Source: Planctomycetia bacterium
GTDB taxonomy: Bacteria; Planctomycetota; Planctomycetia; Pirellulales; PNKZ01
NCBI GenBank assembly: GCA_021413845.1
Contig: JAIOPP010000133.1
Span: 1 to 64,000 of the forward strand
Direction of reading: 5' to 3'
Length of the DNA: 64,000 nucleotides
Shown: positions 9,257-18,012 of the stretch, one piece after another
Layout of the letters: each line of letters begins with the position of its first letter
How positions within the stretch are numbered: the stretch's first letter is position 1
Translations under genes and position numbers: made by a program
The notes under the pieces: generated by a model
Told to the model about the DNA's origin: nothing
The model's input: only the letters and a program-made list of their open reading frames with translations
Databases searched by the model: none

Positions 9257-10348
9257 ATGAGCGCAGCCAACTCGCCGCTACGAATCGGAGTCGTCGGGCT
9301 CGGCGGCAATACCCGGCTCCGGCATGTGCCGGGCCTATTGGCTTGCGGCGACGTCGCGATCACGGCGGTTTGCAATCGCCGCCCCGAGTCGACGGCCCGC
9401 GCCATGCGCGAGTTCGGCATTCCCCGCTCCTACGAACATTGGCAAGACCTGGTCGCCGATCCGGAAATCGATGCCGTCGTGATCGGCACTTGGCCGTATC
9501 TACACTGCCCGATCACGGTCGCAGCGCTCGACGCCGGGAAGCATGTCCTCTGCGAGGCGCGCATGGCGATGAACGTCGCCGAAGCGCGGCAAATGCTGGC
9601 CGCCGCTCAGCGCAATCCGGCGCTCGTCGCGCAGCTCGTGCCGAGCCCGCTCGGGCTCGGCATCGACTCCACGGTGAAGCGGCTCTTGCGCGAAGGGCAT
9701 GTCGGCCGGAGCTATCTCGGCGAATTGCGCGAGGCGGTCGTCATCGCCACGAACGACGCCCTCGCCGATGCCGACGCTCCGCTGCATTGGCGGCAAGTGG
9801 CCGAGCTGTCGGGCGTGAACATGCTGATGCTCGGCATCGCGCAGGAAACGTTTTCGCGGTGGGTCGCCGAGCCGGTGCGCGTCTTCGCCCAAGCGACTGC
9901 GTTTACGGCCGAACGGCGCGACCCGGAAACAGGCACGACCCTCCTCGTCGGCACTCCGGATAGCGTGCAAGTGTTGGCGACGTTGGCCGGCGGCGCGCAG
10001 GCGATCTACCACGCCAGCGGCATCACGCGCTTCGGGCCCGGCGCTCAGATTCATCTCTACGGCAGCGAAGGGACGCTGCGCATCGAGCTTACTCCGCAAG
10101 AGCGGATCTTCGGCGCACGACAAGGAGATGGCGCGTTGCAAGAGTTTGAAATCCCGGCCGCGGAGCGCGGCGGCTGGAACGTCGAAGCCGATTTCGTCGC
10201 ATCGATTCGCTCCGGCCGAGCGGTCGCGTTCACCGACTTCGCCGCCGGCGTGCGCTATATGGAGTTCACCGAAGCGGTAGCGCGGAGCGCATCGACCGGC
10301 ACGTCCATAGACATGATGACCGACATGGCGAGCGAGCCGGTCGCTTAA
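9257..10348 (+). CDS. Gfo/Idh/MocA family oxidoreductase
   Basis: This 363-residue cytoplasmic protein has an N-terminal Rossmann fold (RIGVVGLGGNTRLRH, nucleotide-binding glycines) and the later alpha/beta domain of the Gfo/Idh/MocA family (PF01408 plus C-terminal domain). Members oxidise or reduce sugars and cyclitols with NAD(P). The usual EKP motif, whose Lys helps catalysis, reads CEARMAMN here, so that Lys is replaced and the reaction may differ. A TWPYLHCP segment stands in for the common P-N-x-L-H. The gene sits 33 bp after the CocE gene in the same direction, inside a run of hydrolase and dehydratase genes, which suggests catabolism of a released sugar or related compound. Confidence 0.88.
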   Translation: MSAANSPLRIGVVGLGGNTRLRHVPGLLACGDVAITAVCNRRPESTARAMREFGIPRSYEHWQDLVADPEIDAVVIGTWPYLHCPITVAALDAGKHVLCEARMAMNVAEARQMLAAAQRNPALVAQLVPSPLGLGIDSTVKRLLREGHVGRSYLGELREAVVIATNDALADADAPLHWRQVAELSGVNMLMLGIAQETFSRWVAEPVRVFAQATAFTAERRDPETGTTLLVGTPDSVQVLATLAGGAQAIYHASGITRFGPGAQIHLYGSEGTLRIELTPQERIFGARQGDGALQEFEIPAAERGGWNVEADFVASIRSGRAVAFTDFAAGVRYMEFTEAVARSASTGTSIDMMTDMASEPVA

Positions 10349-10444
10349 CCGGCATTCGCCCATTCCGACGCTTGATGCGCACCCGGCGGTCGACGACAAT
10401 CCTGGTCGCTCGCCTTGGTATCGCACCGCAAGAATCTCGCCCCC

Positions 10445-11944
10445 ATGCTTAAGATCCTCATCGCCGAATGCAAGCAGGAAGTCTCGACCTTCAACCCGCA
10501 CCTCAGCGGCTACGAAGACTTCGCGGTTCGACGCGGCGAAGAGATCCTCACCTACCATCGCCGAGTGCGCAACGAAGTCGGCGGAGCGCTCAGCGTGTTC
10601 GATGCCGCACCTGCGGTCGAGCTGGTGCCGGCCTATAGTGCGTTCTTCATCACCTCCGGCGGCACCTTAGCGAAAGCCGCTTGGGAGCGGATCGCCGAGG
10701 AATTCCTCGCCGCCGTGCGCGCCGCGCCGCCGGTCGACGGCGTTTACTTCTGCATGCACGGCGCGATGGCGAGCGAAGAAGAGCTGGATCCCGAGGGCTG
10801 GCTGCTCGCCGAAACGCGGAAGATTCTCGGCGAGCGGATTCCGATCGTCGTCTCGCTCGATCTGCACGGCATCCTCACCGAACGGATGCTCGAGCACGCT
10901 AGCGCGATCGTGGCGTATCACACCTATCCGCACGTCGACTTCTTCGAGACCGGAGCGCGCGCGGCGCGGCTGCTGCTCCGCGTCGTCGCGGGCGAAGTGC
11001 GACCGGTCACGGCCCAAGTCGCGATCCCGACGCTCGTGCGCGGCGACGAGCTGATCACCGCGACCGGCCTGTTCGGCGAGAGCATTCGCATCGCTCAAGC
11101 CGCCGAGGCGGGCTCGCGCGGCCTTTCCGCCGGGATGTTCATCGGCAACCCGTTTACCGATGTTCCCGCCTTGCAAACCTACAGCTTCGTCGTCGCCGAC
11201 GACGACCCGGCACTCGCCGAGCGCGAGGCGCTGCGCATCGCCGAAAGTTTTTGGGCGAATCACGAAAAAATGCGCGTGCCGCTGGCGAGCCTCGACGAGA
11301 TGGCCGCCATCGCGAAGGAGCATCACGCAGGAACTCTCGCGCTCGTCGATGCGGCCGATGCGACGAGCTCCGGCGCTTCCGGCGACAGCAACGCCGTGCT
11401 TCGCAAGCTGATCGAGACCGGCTACCGAGGTCGCGCGCTGATCCCGATCGTCGACGAGCCCGCCGTGCGGCAAGCTTTCGCCGCGGGCATCGGGGCGACG
11501 ATTCGCACCACGCTCGGCGGCACGCTCGATCCGCGCCGTTTCACCCCGCTGGAGATCACGGCCCGCGTACGCTTGCTCGCCGACGGTCGCTTCCGCAGCG
11601 AATCGTTCGGCGAAGAATGGTTCGCCGGGCCGACCGCCGTGCTCGAAGCCGGGAACTTCACGCTCGTCGTCGGCAGTCGCGCCGTGAACCTCTACGACCG
11701 CTCCTACTTCTACGCCCACGGTCAAGATCCGAAACGCTTCGACGCCGTCGTGGTCAAGTCGCCGCATTGCCAACATCATATGTATGCCGATTGGTGCGCG
11801 CGGTTAGTGAACATCGACGCGCCCGGCTCGTCGAGCGCCAACCTCCCCTACCTCGGCCACACGCGCTGCCCGCGCCCGATCTTTCCGCTCGATGCCAATG
11901 TTTCTTTCCAACCTCTCGTCAAACGCTTCCGACGCCCTCTATGA
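10445..11944 (+). CDS. M81 family metallopeptidase (MlrC-like)
   Basis: This 499-residue protein starts at an ATG at 10445; an in-frame start ten codons earlier has a weaker context. The N-terminus LKILIAECKQEVSTFNPH and the segments CMHGAMAS, DLHGILTERML and AYHTYPHVDFFETG match the M81 microcystinase C family. The C-terminal MlrC domain covers roughly residues 300-490. No signal peptide is visible, so it acts in the cytoplasm. Its TGA stop overlaps the ATG of the next gene, which implies translational coupling with the enolase-superfamily dehydratase. It is a full-length relative of the partial gene at the left edge. In such settings M81 proteins may act on amides or lactam-like compounds; the substrate is unknown. 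Confidence 0.88.
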   Translation: MLKILIAECKQEVSTFNPHLSGYEDFAVRRGEEILTYHRRVRNEVGGALSVFDAAPAVELVPAYSAFFITSGGTLAKAAWERIAEEFLAAVRAAPPVDGVYFCMHGAMASEEELDPEGWLLAETRKILGERIPIVVSLDLHGILTERMLEHASAIVAYHTYPHVDFFETGARAARLLLRVVAGEVRPVTAQVAIPTLVRGDELITATGLFGESIRIAQAAEAGSRGLSAGMFIGNPFTDVPALQTYSFVVADDDPALAEREALRIAESFWANHEKMRVPLASLDEMAAIAKEHHAGTLALVDAADATSSGASGDSNAVLRKLIETGYRGRALIPIVDEPAVRQAFAAGIGATIRTTLGGTLDPRRFTPLEITARVRLLADGRFRSESFGEEWFAGPTAVLEAGNFTLVVGSRAVNLYDRSYFYAHGQDPKRFDAVVVKSPHCQHHMYADWCARLVNIDAPGSSSANLPYLGHTRCPRPIFPLDANVSFQPLVKRFRRPL

Positions 11945-13071
11945 AGATCAAAGAAATCCGCTGCGCAGGCCTGCGCGGCGCTACGCCTGAAGGAGGCTGG
12001 AGCAACGAGCTTCGCCCCGACGATTGCGTGCATACGCTCATCGCCGTGCATACCGACGAAGGCCCGATCGGGCTCGGCAGCGTCTTCACGAACGATGCGC
12101 TCGTGCGCGCGTCGTTGGCCGTGCTCGAGCCGCTCTATCGGGGCGAGAACGCGCTCGAGCCGGAACGGGTGAGCGAGAAGCTGCATCAAAATATGTTCTG
12201 GCTCGGTCGCGGCGGCTCGATCACGCATGCCATCAGCGGCATCGACATCGCGCTGTGGGACCTCTTGGGCAAAGCGACGAACCAACCGGTCGGGCGCTTG
12301 CTCGGCGGACGTTATCGCGAGCGGGTGCAACCGTATGCCTCGCTCCTGATGGACGAGCCGGCGAAGCTGCGCGACCACTTGCTCGCGGTGAAGTCGCAAG
12401 GCTTCCGCGCTTTCAAGATCGGCTGGGGTCCGTTCGGGCGGCGCAACGCCGCGACCGACGAAGCCATCGTCCGCGCGGCGCGCGAAGCGGTCGGCTCGGA
12501 GTCGCGCCTGATGGTCGATGCCGGCGGCAGCGATGCCTACTGGCCGAACGGTTACAAATGGGCCCTCAACACGGCGAAGATGCTCGCCGACTACGATGTG
12601 CATTGGTTCGAGGAAGCTCTCGATCCCGACGCGCTCGAAGACTACGCGAAGCTGCGCGAGCATTCGCCGGTGCCGATCTCGGGAGGCGAAGTGTTGACGC
12701 GGCGCCAAGCGTTTCAGCCGTTTCTCGAAGCCCGCGCGTTCGACATCATCCAGCCGGATGTGACGAAGGTCGGCGGCATCAGCGAAGAGCGCCGCATCGC
12801 GTGGATGGCGCAAGAACACGGCGTGCGCTTCATCCCGCACGGTTGGAACACGGCCGTCGGACTCGCCGCCGACTTGCACCTGGCCTCGGCTTTCCCGACG
12901 ACCGACCTCGTCGAGTATCTCACCGGTTCGCCGTTTATCGACGAGATCACGCTCGGCGGTTGGAAGCTCGACGCCGACGGCATGTTGGCGATTCCTTCCA
13001 CTCCCGGGCTCGGCCTCGAACTCGATCTCGACGCTTTGAAGAAATACACCGGCGGGGAGAAACTTCTCTAG
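11941..13071 (+). CDS. Mandelate racemase/muconate lactonizing enzyme family protein
   Basis: This 376-residue protein overlaps the M81 stop by four bases (ATGA). It has the enolase-superfamily capping domain and barrel. Visible residues include the catalytic Lys region RAFKIGWG, the metal ligands Asp in VDAGGSDAYW, Glu in HWFEEALDPD and Glu in ISGGEV, and a catalytic His in PHGWN. This pattern fits acid-sugar dehydratases such as galactonate or gluconate dehydratases, which remove a proton alpha to a carboxylate. The coupling to an M81 protein and the nearby Gfo/Idh gene suggest a small-molecule degradation route. The exact substrate cannot be read from the sequence. Confidence 0.88.
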   Translation: MKIKEIRCAGLRGATPEGGWSNELRPDDCVHTLIAVHTDEGPIGLGSVFTNDALVRASLAVLEPLYRGENALEPERVSEKLHQNMFWLGRGGSITHAISGIDIALWDLLGKATNQPVGRLLGGRYRERVQPYASLLMDEPAKLRDHLLAVKSQGFRAFKIGWGPFGRRNAATDEAIVRAAREAVGSESRLMVDAGGSDAYWPNGYKWALNTAKMLADYDVHWFEEALDPDALEDYAKLREHSPVPISGGEVLTRRQAFQPFLEARAFDIIQPDVTKVGGISEERRIAWMAQEHGVRFIPHGWNTAVGLAADLHLASAFPTTDLVEYLTGSPFIDEITLGGWKLDADGMLAIPSTPGLGLELDLDALKKYTGGEKLL

Positions 13072-13168
13072 CGCGGCATACCGCCTCGCTGCCGTAAGAT
13101 TCGGATCCGCTCGACGCCCGTTCGCCATTTCATCCACGACCCTTCTCCGTTTTTTAGGAGCATCCATC

Positions 13169-14731
13169 ATGCGTCTGCCTCGCATGTTCGCCTCGAGTTT
13201 TTCCGGCATCGCCGCGGCCGTGTGGCTGTCGGTCTGCGGTGTCGCCAGTGCCGAGGTCAAGCTGCCGCGCTTCTTCAGCGACCACATGGTGTTGCAGCGC
13301 GAAACGAAGGCCCCGCTGTGGGGCACCGCCGCCGCCGGTGAGAAGATCACCGTCCGCTTCCGCGACCAAGAACAAAAAACCGAAGCCGACGCCAAAGGAA
13401 ACTGGCGTGTCGAATTCACCGGCCTCAAAGCCGGCGGGCCCGACGAGCTCACGATCGCGGCGACGAACACGATCACGCTGAAAGACATTCTCGTCGGCGA
13501 AGTTTGGGTCGGCTCCGGTCAGTCGAACATGCAAGGTGCCGTGGTCCACTACGCGCCGAGCGATCCGGAGTTGGCGAAGCTCGCCGCAACGGCTTACCCC
13601 ACGATTCGCGGCTGCACCGTCAGCAGCGGCTGGAACGAATCGAATCCGAAAAACAACGCGAACTTCTCGGCGATCTTGTTCGCCTTCGCCGTGCGCGTGA
13701 ACGAAGACTTGAAGGTGCCGGTCGGCATGCTGCTCGGCGCGGTCGGCGGTACGCCGTCGGGCGCGTGGGTCTCGCAAGAGGCGGTCGCCGGCGATCCCGA
13801 AGTGCAGAAGCAAATCGCGGAGTACGCGAAAGGTTACGACGCGTTGATGAAGCACTATGAAGAGGTCGATCTGCCGACTTGGGAAAAAGCCAACGCCGCT
13901 GCCAAGGCCGCCGGGAAGCCCGACGTCCGGAAGCCGGCTCCGTACGATAAGCCCGGCATGGTGTTCACCAACTTGCCCGGCTACTTGTACGACGCCTACA
14001 TTCGCCCCTTCGTCGGCTATGGAATTCGGGGCGTCCTCTGGGATCAAGGCGAAAGCGGCACGCGGCTCGGCGGCGTCGACCAAACCACGCTCATGGGGAC
14101 GCTCATTCGGAGCTGGCGCGCCGCGTGGAACGTCGGCGACTTCGCGTTCATCTACGTGCAAAAGCCGAGCGGCAACGGCTGCGCCTGGGACGTAACGAAT
14201 CCCGTCACCTCGCAAGCCCAACGCCCTTCGGCGCTCCCCGCCGCTCCGCCGGGAACTACGGACGGGCTTTACGTCGAGACCCACGTGAAGATCATGAAGT
14301 ATCCGAACGTCGGCATGGCGATCAGCTCCGATCTCGGGCCCGGCGTTCATCCGTCGAACAAGTCGGGCTACGGCAGCCGCGCCGGTGCCGTGGCTCTCGG
14401 CATGACGTACGGCAAGCCGATCGAATACTACGGCCCGCTCTACGCTTCGCACACGGTCGAAGGAGATAAGGTGCGCGTGAAGTTCACGCACATCGGCCAA
14501 GGCTTGGCCTTCAAGCACGGTGAGAAGCTGCAAGGCTTCGCCATCGCCGGCGACGACAAAGTCTTCCGCTGGGCCGAGGCCGTGATCGACGGCGACACCG
14601 TCGTCCTGAGCAACGCCGAAGTCGCCAAGCCGACCGCCGTGCGCTATGCCTGGGCCCATCAACGAACCTGGGCCAACCTGTTCAACAAAGACGGCCTGCC
14701 GGCGGTGACGTTCCGCACCGATTCGTGGTAA
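13169..14731 (+). CDS. Exported sialate O-acetylesterase family protein
   Basis: This 520-residue protein has a signal peptide (hydrophobic core then CGVASAEVK) and a TAGGAG ribosome site. The beta-rich N-terminal segment LPRFFSDHMVLQRETKAPLWG and the nucleophile motif GSGQSNM (Ser119) identify the SGNH-type sialate O-acetylesterase family (PF03629). A catalytic His is likely in GVHPSNKSGYGSR, and the WDQGESGT segment is also typical. The C-terminal part is an immunoglobulin-like beta domain. Family members remove acetyl groups from sialic acids or plant and algal polysaccharides. It is the last gene of the island and is followed by a strong terminator. Confidence 0.92.
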   Translation: MRLPRMFASSFSGIAAAVWLSVCGVASAEVKLPRFFSDHMVLQRETKAPLWGTAAAGEKITVRFRDQEQKTEADAKGNWRVEFTGLKAGGPDELTIAATNTITLKDILVGEVWVGSGQSNMQGAVVHYAPSDPELAKLAATAYPTIRGCTVSSGWNESNPKNNANFSAILFAFAVRVNEDLKVPVGMLLGAVGGTPSGAWVSQEAVAGDPEVQKQIAEYAKGYDALMKHYEEVDLPTWEKANAAAKAAGKPDVRKPAPYDKPGMVFTNLPGYLYDAYIRPFVGYGIRGVLWDQGESGTRLGGVDQTTLMGTLIRSWRAAWNVGDFAFIYVQKPSGNGCAWDVTNPVTSQAQRPSALPAAPPGTTDGLYVETHVKIMKYPNVGMAISSDLGPGVHPSNKSGYGSRAGAVALGMTYGKPIEYYGPLYASHTVEGDKVRVKFTHIGQGLAFKHGEKLQGFAIAGDDKVFRWAEAVIDGDTVVLSNAEVAKPTAVRYAWAHQRTWANLFNKDGLPAVTFRTDSW

Positions 14732-14762
14732 TGGCAACTGACTCTTAGGAAAGCTCCTTCGC

Positions 14763-14802
14763 AGAAGCCCGCACGTCGTTCGGCGTGCGGGCTTCTTTTT
14801 TT
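14763..14802 (+). terminator. Intrinsic terminator after the esterase gene
   Basis: A 13 bp perfect stem (AGAAGCCCGCACG paired with CGTGCGGGCTTCT) with an 8-base loop is followed directly by seven T residues. It lies 32 bp after the esterase stop and should end the 3484-14731 transcript. Confidence 0.9.
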
Positions 14803-14983
14803 GCGCCGCCGCCGGCGTGTCGAAGTTTGCGGAATCCGGCCGACCGGAAGAATCGTTACAGAATCGAGGTCCCGTCGCTCGATGAACCACGGATAGCGAG
14901 TCGCATTCGTCGGCCGCGCGATGCCGGCGGAGCCGGCAAAGTGCGAGGCTCGCAGGCCATTCCGTTTCGGGAAAGGATTCCCT

Positions 14984-15670
14984 ATGTCTTCCGTTTTCGA
15001 TCGTCGTACGTTCGGGCGTCGCCTGGCCGGAGCCGTGCTCTCGGCCGGCACGTTCGCAGGCTGCCGAGGCAACCAATATGCCGAGGTGCGCGATCCGGCG
15101 AAGGCCGACATGGTCGGCAGCCATGCGGCCGGCGCGGAGACGTTTAAGCCGCTCGTCGAGCAAGCGGTCGGCCAATTGCTGGCCCGGCATTCGGCTCCGC
15201 TCCTGACTCCGACCGGCGAACTGGCTCCGCAACAGCCGAAGCGCGTCTGCTTCGTCGCCGTCGAAAACAAAAGCGCCGAAGAGATCGGCGACTTCAAAGA
15301 CCAACTTTATCAAACGATCGACATGCACATCGTGCAGTCGCAAGCGTTTCAGCCGATCAACAAGCGCTACATCGACGCCGGCCTGATGCAATGCCGTCTC
15401 CGGCCCGACGTGCTGCTCGTCCCGCAAAACATGCGCACCTTCGCCGCCGTGATGGAGCAGCAACAGCAGCCGTTCGACTTCCTCCTCTATGCCACGGTGA
15501 CCTCCGGCACCACGCGCAGCAACAAAGAGATGCAGCGCGACTACCAACTCACGCTCGAAATGGTGAACGTCCACAACGGCTTCTACGATAAGCAAGCGGC
15601 CACGATCTCGAAGGGCTATCACCATTCGATGGTCTCGAAGTTGATGAGCCAAGCCGGGCTCAAGCGCTAG
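14984..15670 (+). CDS. LpoB-like lipoprotein (penicillin-binding protein activator family)
   Basis: This 228-residue protein starts at an ATG at 14984 after GGAAAGGA. An Arg-rich start (DRRTFGRR) leads into a hydrophobic stretch and the lipobox FAGC. The mature part has the LpoB/PBP-activator pattern: RVCFVAVENKSAEEIGDFKDQLYQTI, then QAFQPINKRYIDAGL, then a beta segment FDFLLYATVTSGTT. In enterobacteria LpoB is an outer-membrane lipoprotein that activates the peptidoglycan synthase PBP1B. Here it is followed 18 bp later by another lipoprotein, a pairing known for LpoB and COG3014-type genes in gammaproteobacteria. A role at the cell wall is inferred, not shown. Confidence 0.78.
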   Translation: MSSVFDRRTFGRRLAGAVLSAGTFAGCRGNQYAEVRDPAKADMVGSHAAGAETFKPLVEQAVGQLLARHSAPLLTPTGELAPQQPKRVCFVAVENKSAEEIGDFKDQLYQTIDMHIVQSQAFQPINKRYIDAGLMQCRLRPDVLLVPQNMRTFAAVMEQQQQPFDFLLYATVTSGTTRSNKEMQRDYQLTLEMVNVHNGFYDKQAATISKGYHHSMVSKLMSQAGLKR

Positions 15671-15688
15671 CGCCGGGGAGACGCACCG

Positions 15689-17038
15689 ATGGTCCGCTCC
15701 CGCAGCCTTGCGCGCATCGCCTTGCTCGTCGTCGGCATCGCTTCGCTGGCGACGCTCGGCGGCTGCGCCACGTATGCCGATCGCCTGACCGAAGTGCGCG
15801 ACGCCTTCGGCACCGGCAACATCGCCGCCACCGAAGAGACGCTCGAAGTCGGTATGAAGCGCCGCTGCGATCGCAACGTGCTGACGCTCGATCGGGCCGT
15901 CGTGCAGCTCTCGGCCGGCCAAGCGAAGGAAGCCGAGCAAGGGCTCCGCGCGATGCGCGACAAGTTCGACCATCTCGAAAAGCCGGCCGTCGGCGAGAAG
16001 GCGCTGTCGATGCTCACCGACGCGCAGTCGGAAGCCTATGCCGGCGAAGACTACGAGAAGGTGTTGATCCGCGTGTTTCTTTGTCTCGCGAACTTGATGA
16101 CCGACGGGCAAGACGTCGGCGCGTATGCGTATCAAGTCGCGGAGAAGCAGCAGCAGCTCATCCACGCGGCGACCGAATCCGACGGCACCAACCCGAAAGC
16201 GAACTACCATCGCGTCGCCTTCGGAGCTTATCTCAACGGCGCGATTCGCGAACAGACGCACGCCGACTTCGACGACGTCGAGCGCTCGTGCGCCGTCGTC
16301 TGTAGTTGGGAGCCGGAGTTTCCCTATGCGCAGCAAGACCTCGAACGGGCCCGATACGGCAAGCACTCGCAGCCGGGCAACGGCGTGCTGTACGTGATCA
16401 CGCTCGTCGGCGTCGGCCCTTATAAGGAAGAAGTTTACGAAGAGGCCTCGACTATCTCGCTCCTGATCGCCGATCGCATCTTGAGCGTGCTCGGCAATCA
16501 GACTTTGCCGCCGACGATTGCGCCGGTGAAAGTGCCGCGCGTCGTGTTGACGCCGCACGAAGTCGGCGCGATCGACGTTCGGGTCAACGGCTTTCAAGTC
16601 GGCCGGACGGCGACGATCACCGATATCGGTCGGATGGCGGTCGAGCAACATGAAGCGGTTTACGACCGGATCGTCGCCGAAGCGGTCGTGCGGCGGATCG
16701 TGAAGAAGGGAGTCGTGTACGGCACGAAGGAAGCGCTCGGGATCGAGAAGAATTCGCTCCCCGGCTTCGCGCTCGACGTCGTCGGCGTCGCTTGGGAAGC
16801 GAGCGAGTCGGCCGATACGCGCTGCTGGGGCTTGCTGCCCGACAAGATCCAAGTGCTCCGCGTCGAGTTGCCGGCCGGCACGCACGACATCACGCTGCAA
16901 TCGCAAATGACCTCCGGCCTGCCGCTCGGTCGACCGTCGAACGCGCAAGTCGAAATCGCCGACGGCCGCAACAGCTTTATGCTCGCCAACTTCCCCCTCG
17001 GCAACCTCGCCGGCACGATCTCGACCAGCAAGCAATAA
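15689..17038 (+). CDS. Lipoprotein, COG3014-like
   Basis: This 449-residue protein has a lipoprotein signal (hydrophobic core, lipobox LGGC). The first half is helical and TPR-like (ATEETLEVGMKRRCDRN, AGQAKEAEQGLRAMRDKFD). The middle contains VLYVITLVGVGPYKEE and the second half is mixed alpha/beta. The layout and the immediate LpoB-like neighbour match COG3014 proteins, an uncharacterised lipoprotein family that travels with LpoB homologues; I recall this association from gammaproteobacteria and did not test it. The two genes are probably one operon. The stop codon is immediately followed by the first REP-type repeat, which may act as the transcript end. Confidence 0.65.
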   Translation: MVRSRSLARIALLVVGIASLATLGGCATYADRLTEVRDAFGTGNIAATEETLEVGMKRRCDRNVLTLDRAVVQLSAGQAKEAEQGLRAMRDKFDHLEKPAVGEKALSMLTDAQSEAYAGEDYEKVLIRVFLCLANLMTDGQDVGAYAYQVAEKQQQLIHAATESDGTNPKANYHRVAFGAYLNGAIREQTHADFDDVERSCAVVCSWEPEFPYAQQDLERARYGKHSQPGNGVLYVITLVGVGPYKEEVYEEASTISLLIADRILSVLGNQTLPPTIAPVKVPRVVLTPHEVGAIDVRVNGFQVGRTATITDIGRMAVEQHEAVYDRIVAEAVVRRIVKKGVVYGTKEALGIEKNSLPGFALDVVGVAWEASESADTRCWGLLPDKIQVLRVELPAGTHDITLQSQMTSGLPLGRPSNAQVEIADGRNSFMLANFPLGNLAGTISTSKQ

Positions 17039-17226
17039 AGTAGCAGGCACGTTCCACGTGCCGTAGCCGCACGAAGCTTTGAAGCTAAGTGCAGCATCGC
17101 GACGCACGCAGCCTCTGTCCACACGCAGCTCCGTTCAATAGCCCCGGATGCATATCCGGGGCCGTACCGCGATGATCGTTCCGTATCGTTCGTGGCGGAC
17201 GGCACGTGAAACGTGCCTGCTACTTT
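17038..17226. repeat. REP-type composite element, copy 1
   Basis: The 189 bp element is bounded by inverted ends of about 30 bp. The left end (17038-17068) has AAGTAGCA followed by the perfect hairpin GGCACGT-TCC-ACGTGCC; the right end (17197-17226) is its near-perfect reverse complement. The interior holds a perfect 8-4-8 palindrome, CCCCGGATGCATATCCGGGG, at 17142-17161. GTAG just before a short hairpin is the signature of REPs moved by RAYT (Y1 tyrosine) transposases. The element begins on the stop codon of the lipoprotein gene. Confidence 0.85.
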
Positions 17227-17836
17227 GCAGACATGGCCCAATTCTTCGCGTTGAAGTTCGCGGCGCTTAGTGCGATGTTGAACCGCGTGAGGAGACGAGA
17301 CTCCGACCTCCGGTAGGTTTCGACGCGTTGCTTGTCTATGCGAGACCGGCAACGACGAATCGCGATGGGGAATTTTTAGCCACGGCCGCGCCGCTTGTCG
17401 CCGCCGTGGTTGGAACGAATCGAGCGCTAAGCTTGGTCCCTTGCGACGATGGTCGATCGAACGATTGTTGTGAAGACGATCGCTCGATGTCTCTTTCCGG
17501 CCTGCGGTGCGTGCGGGTTTGCTTCGGCGAATGATCACGCATCGCGATCCTCGGTCGTCTTGCGTTCGTGGATGAAACGCGAGGCGACAGCCAACGAGGA
17601 TTGAATTTGCACGACGTTCTCTGCGAAGTTGCAACATCGCAAAGAACGCTTCGCTGCCCTGGGCGTCGTCCGGTGCGTCGTCGCGCGAGCCAGTCTTTCT
17701 TCATGCGAAGCAAGCCGGTTCGGGCGGAATGCTCTGCGTAGAGAATCGTTTGACAAGATGCCCAAGCCCGCTCGGGCGACGACGCACGAATGTTTTTCAA
17801 GTCGCAAGCCGGCGCGATTATGGCTGTGCTTTGTTT
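17227..17836. other. Gene-free segment between two REP-type elements
   Basis: This 610 bp stretch has open frames on both strands but none with a convincing start, codon pattern or recognisable motif; they are rich in Arg and Ser as expected for chance frames in GC-rich DNA. Local inverted repeats occur (for example around CGATCGAACGATTGTTGTGAAGACGATCG near 17454-17487) without a terminator-like T run. It could be the scar of a lost gene or a structured RNA, but nothing positive supports either. Confidence 0.4.
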
Positions 17837-18008
17837 AAGTAGCAGGCACGTTCCACGTGCCGTCAGCCACAGCTGATAGAGAACGATCGTTACGGTGCGG
17901 CCCCGGATATGCATCCGGGACTATTGAACGGAGCTGAACGTGTCGCGATCGTGCGTCGTGCTCGAAAGACGCACATGGCTACGGCACGTGGAACGTGCCT
18001 GCTACTTT
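17837..18008. repeat. REP-type composite element, copy 2 (inverted relative to copy 1)
   Basis: This 172 bp element has the same ends as copy 1: AAGTAGCA plus the GGCACGT/ACGTGCC hairpin on the left (17837-17868) and the reverse complement on the right, ending at 18008. Its interior palindrome CCCGGATATGCATCCGGG (17902-17919) is followed by CTATTGAACGGAGCT, which is the reverse complement of the sequence just left of the palindrome in copy 1. The two copies therefore lie in opposite orientation. It ends five bases from the stop codon of the minus-strand dienelactone hydrolase gene. Confidence 0.85.
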
Positions 18009-18012
18009 CAAA

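Noticed and set aside
13154-17122. Very long open frame on the minus strand (about 1300 codons)
   Set aside because: It lies antisense to three well-supported genes, is rich in Arg/His/Asp as expected for a shadow of GC-rich codons, and has no recognisable domain.
17336-17914. Minus-strand open frame of 192 codons in the REP-bounded gap
   Set aside because: It runs into the repeat element, is rich in Arg/Ser/Thr with no fold pattern, and lacks a ribosome site.
17038-18008. A CRISPR array suggested by repeated sequence
   Set aside because: Only two hairpin composites in inverted order, with no regular spacer-repeat series and no cas genes.
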